DNA from: Acanthaster planci
Lineage: Eukaryota; Echinodermata; Asteroidea; Valvatida; Acanthasteridae
Reading direction: 5' to 3'
Assembly: GCF_001949145.1 (NCBI RefSeq)
Contig: NW_019091368.1
Span: forward strand, 3,132,034 to 3,196,033
DNA length: 64,000 bases
The position numbers and the translations under genes are program-made. Below the pieces are notes generated by a model that made no database searches, was not told where the DNA came from, and worked only from the letters and a program-made list of their open reading frames with translations. The number at the start of each line of letters is the position of its first letter. Within the stretch, counting starts at the first letter, position 1. Positions 62,358-64,000 of the stretch are shown here, in pieces.

Positions 62358-62545
62358 GGCATTTATGAGCTGGTATCAAGTACGGACGCAAACGTGCTGG
62401 ACAGACAGAACGATTAGGGGGGGGGGGATATCGGTATTCGCTAGCTCCAGTCCCCAGCCCATGTCAGGCTGACATTTATGAGTTGGTGTCAAGTATGGAT
62501 GCAAATGCGTCCGACAGACAGAACGATGGAGAGGAGGTGTCGGTT
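62358..62545 (+). repeat. Diverged duplication with a 113-bp period
   Basis: CATTTATGAGCTGGTATCAA at 62360 and CATTTATGAGTTGGTGTCAA at 62473 open two copies of about 75 bp that both run to ACAGACAGAACGAT, with roughly 10-15% difference. A run of G follows the first copy. Confidence 0.85.
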
Positions 62546-63134
62546 TCCCCTTCCACACTTAAACGACACCATTTTATTAATAGGCCTGCCTCACTGCAAA
62601 ACGCCCACATACAAAAAACAACGGTTTTCCGTTCCCCTCGTCATAAGTAATCATAGACACATGTCCAAACCGAAGACTCAAAACACATTCACTCTTTCCT
62701 GATCTTTCTGGGGACTTCAAGATCAGTGGGAGAACGGTGAACAAACAGAGAAAACTCTACAGCAGTTCAGCTTGACTTGGAAGAAAGGAGCACCATTATT
62801 TACATACACTGTAGACAGATTTTTGTGAGTGTTATCACGGTATGGGATTTCTCTCAAATGCTCCGATCACATCCTGCATTGGTCCACACATCAATTATAT
62901 AAATTCTGACATCCAGTCCTTTTTTTTTTGACACGGATGCACACCAATGCATTTTTCCTGCACCACAGAAGACAGAACAAAAGCGGTCGGTTTAGTTTCC
63001 TCAGTGGTAAACTGTCTGTGCTTTGTCCACGGGAGAGTGTTACACTATAGGAACTCACAGGAAACACAATGCCTTCTTCTCGATTAAATGGTACGGCAAA
63101 TCACGACCATTTGCACATTGCACACTGTGAACCG

Positions 63135-63169
63135 CACCAGTCCCTCACTTTGTCAGTGAGGAACTGGTG
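63135..63169. repeat. Hairpin with a 14-bp stem
   Basis: CACCAGTCCCTCAC, loop TTTGTCA, GTGAGGAACTGGTG; 13 of 14 pairs match. Too short for a microRNA precursor. Confidence 0.8.
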
Positions 63170-64000
63170 TTTCCTGCTTCACTCCGTCGCAGAGTGATGC
63201 CATGAGGCAAGGGTTCGCTCAGATCACTCACGCCAAAAAGTATGCCTTGACCCAATTGCAATATTTGTATAAGACTTCGTATGTGACAGGCGGATGTCTC
63301 CAAAAACGGAGGATACATACATGTACATGTATATATGCTTTCGATGTTGGCTGCATGAAACCAACCCACGATGACAGACATCGGATGACACACAGAGAAA
63401 GATGAAAATCAGAAAGCCAAATTGTTTAACATTTCAACCCGACAGCTGCTACCAGCTTGGCACAGAACATAAGGGGTAGACTGGAACCCAGATCTCATGG
63501 GATCATTCTGTGAAATCTCAGTTCTATGGAATTTCTTCCTTCCTTGGGCTCTGCATGGCCAAGCTTGCAAGCAGGCATCATGGATTTAATGCAGTACGAG
63601 TATTCGCATGTGAACCTTCACGATTCGTCAAGACCAAAATTTGCTGGGCAATCTCGGACCCCATCCGAAACGGAGGCAGTAATCAATTTAACTGAGGCCC
63701 GGAAACATGTAACAGTGAACATTGTATACAGTCACGTTTCCAGACTTCAGTTCATTTTGATTACTGCCTCCACATTGGATGGTGTGCACATCTATGCATT
63801 TAGTGATGGCCTTGCTTCTACTCACAAGAGTGCAGGAGGCACCAATGTGGGTGTCTGTTCCACAGATTTAGCTTCATCTACATGCATCAAACTTGTCTAC
63901 CAACTCAAGTTGGCCTTGCACATAACTGATGTGCTGAACACCCATCCACTCTACACTACAGACTTCAGTCACAGGATGAATGCACATGACCACTGATGTT

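Larger units (their letters stand above)
60732..64000 (-). other. CAMK1 intron, running off the right edge
   Basis: At least 3.3 kb. It holds two hairpins (61037-61072, 63135-63169) and a diverged duplication at 62358-62545. I searched for the preceding CaMKI exon (the GYPPF/DSPYWDDIS region) and did not find it. Confidence 0.75.

Noticed and set aside
63526-63996. 156-codon plus-strand ORF at the right edge
   Set aside because: No known motif, and no upstream splice signal that would tie it to a gene; it could be a chance ORF cut by the edge.

Overview
This is animal nuclear DNA. It has short coding exons with GT-AG junctions and long AT-rich introns, and only a small fraction codes for protein. 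Three single-copy animal genes can be assembled exon by exon, and all reading phases agree at the junctions. The octamer TACATGTA (about 22 copies) and a cluster of TAGGCCTA palindromes, together with the protein similarities, suggest an invertebrate deuterostome. An echinoderm is my best guess, but this rests on impression and not on a search.

Positions 1-6859, minus strand: ATRIP, the partner of the ATR checkpoint kinase. Eight coding exons give 980 codons, starting at 6834 and running off the left edge. The acidic RPA-binding motif, two adjacent SQ sites, a nuclear localisation signal, the coiled coil and part of the helical C-terminal region are visible. The C-terminal end lies outside the window.

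Positions 6860-9156: the gap between two divergent genes. It has a YY1-type box facing ATRIP, a second at the NDUFB11 start codon, and between them a nest of palindromes and inverted repeats that looks like MITE or foldback DNA.

Positions 9157-12077, plus strand: NDUFB11, a single-membrane-pass accessory subunit of respiratory complex I. It is complete in three exons and 176 residues.

Positions 12078-20578: an 8.5 kb stretch without coding sequence between two convergent genes. It presumably holds both 3' UTRs, and contains a tandem 86/87 bp duplication carrying polyadenylation hexamers on the minus strand.

Positions 20579-64000, minus strand: the 3' half of a calcium/calmodulin-dependent protein kinase I gene (CAMK1 type). 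Three exons encode the end of the kinase domain, the autoinhibitory segment and the calmodulin-binding tail. The last intron is 33.8 kb. It holds a decayed LINE reverse transcriptase, transposon ends, microsatellites, perfect CRE and CTCF-like sites, and islands rich in ATTA motifs that could be enhancers. Intron DNA also holds a second copy of a hAT-like repeat seen in an ATRIP intron.

The three genes act in unrelated processes (DNA damage checkpoint, respiration, calcium signalling). I see no operon-like or defence-like system. The most interesting points are the long SQ-bearing linker and overlapping upstream ORF of ATRIP, an extra residue in the CaMKI autoinhibitory/calmodulin-binding segment, the repeat-built divergent promoter region, and the very large regulatory-looking last intron of CAMK1.
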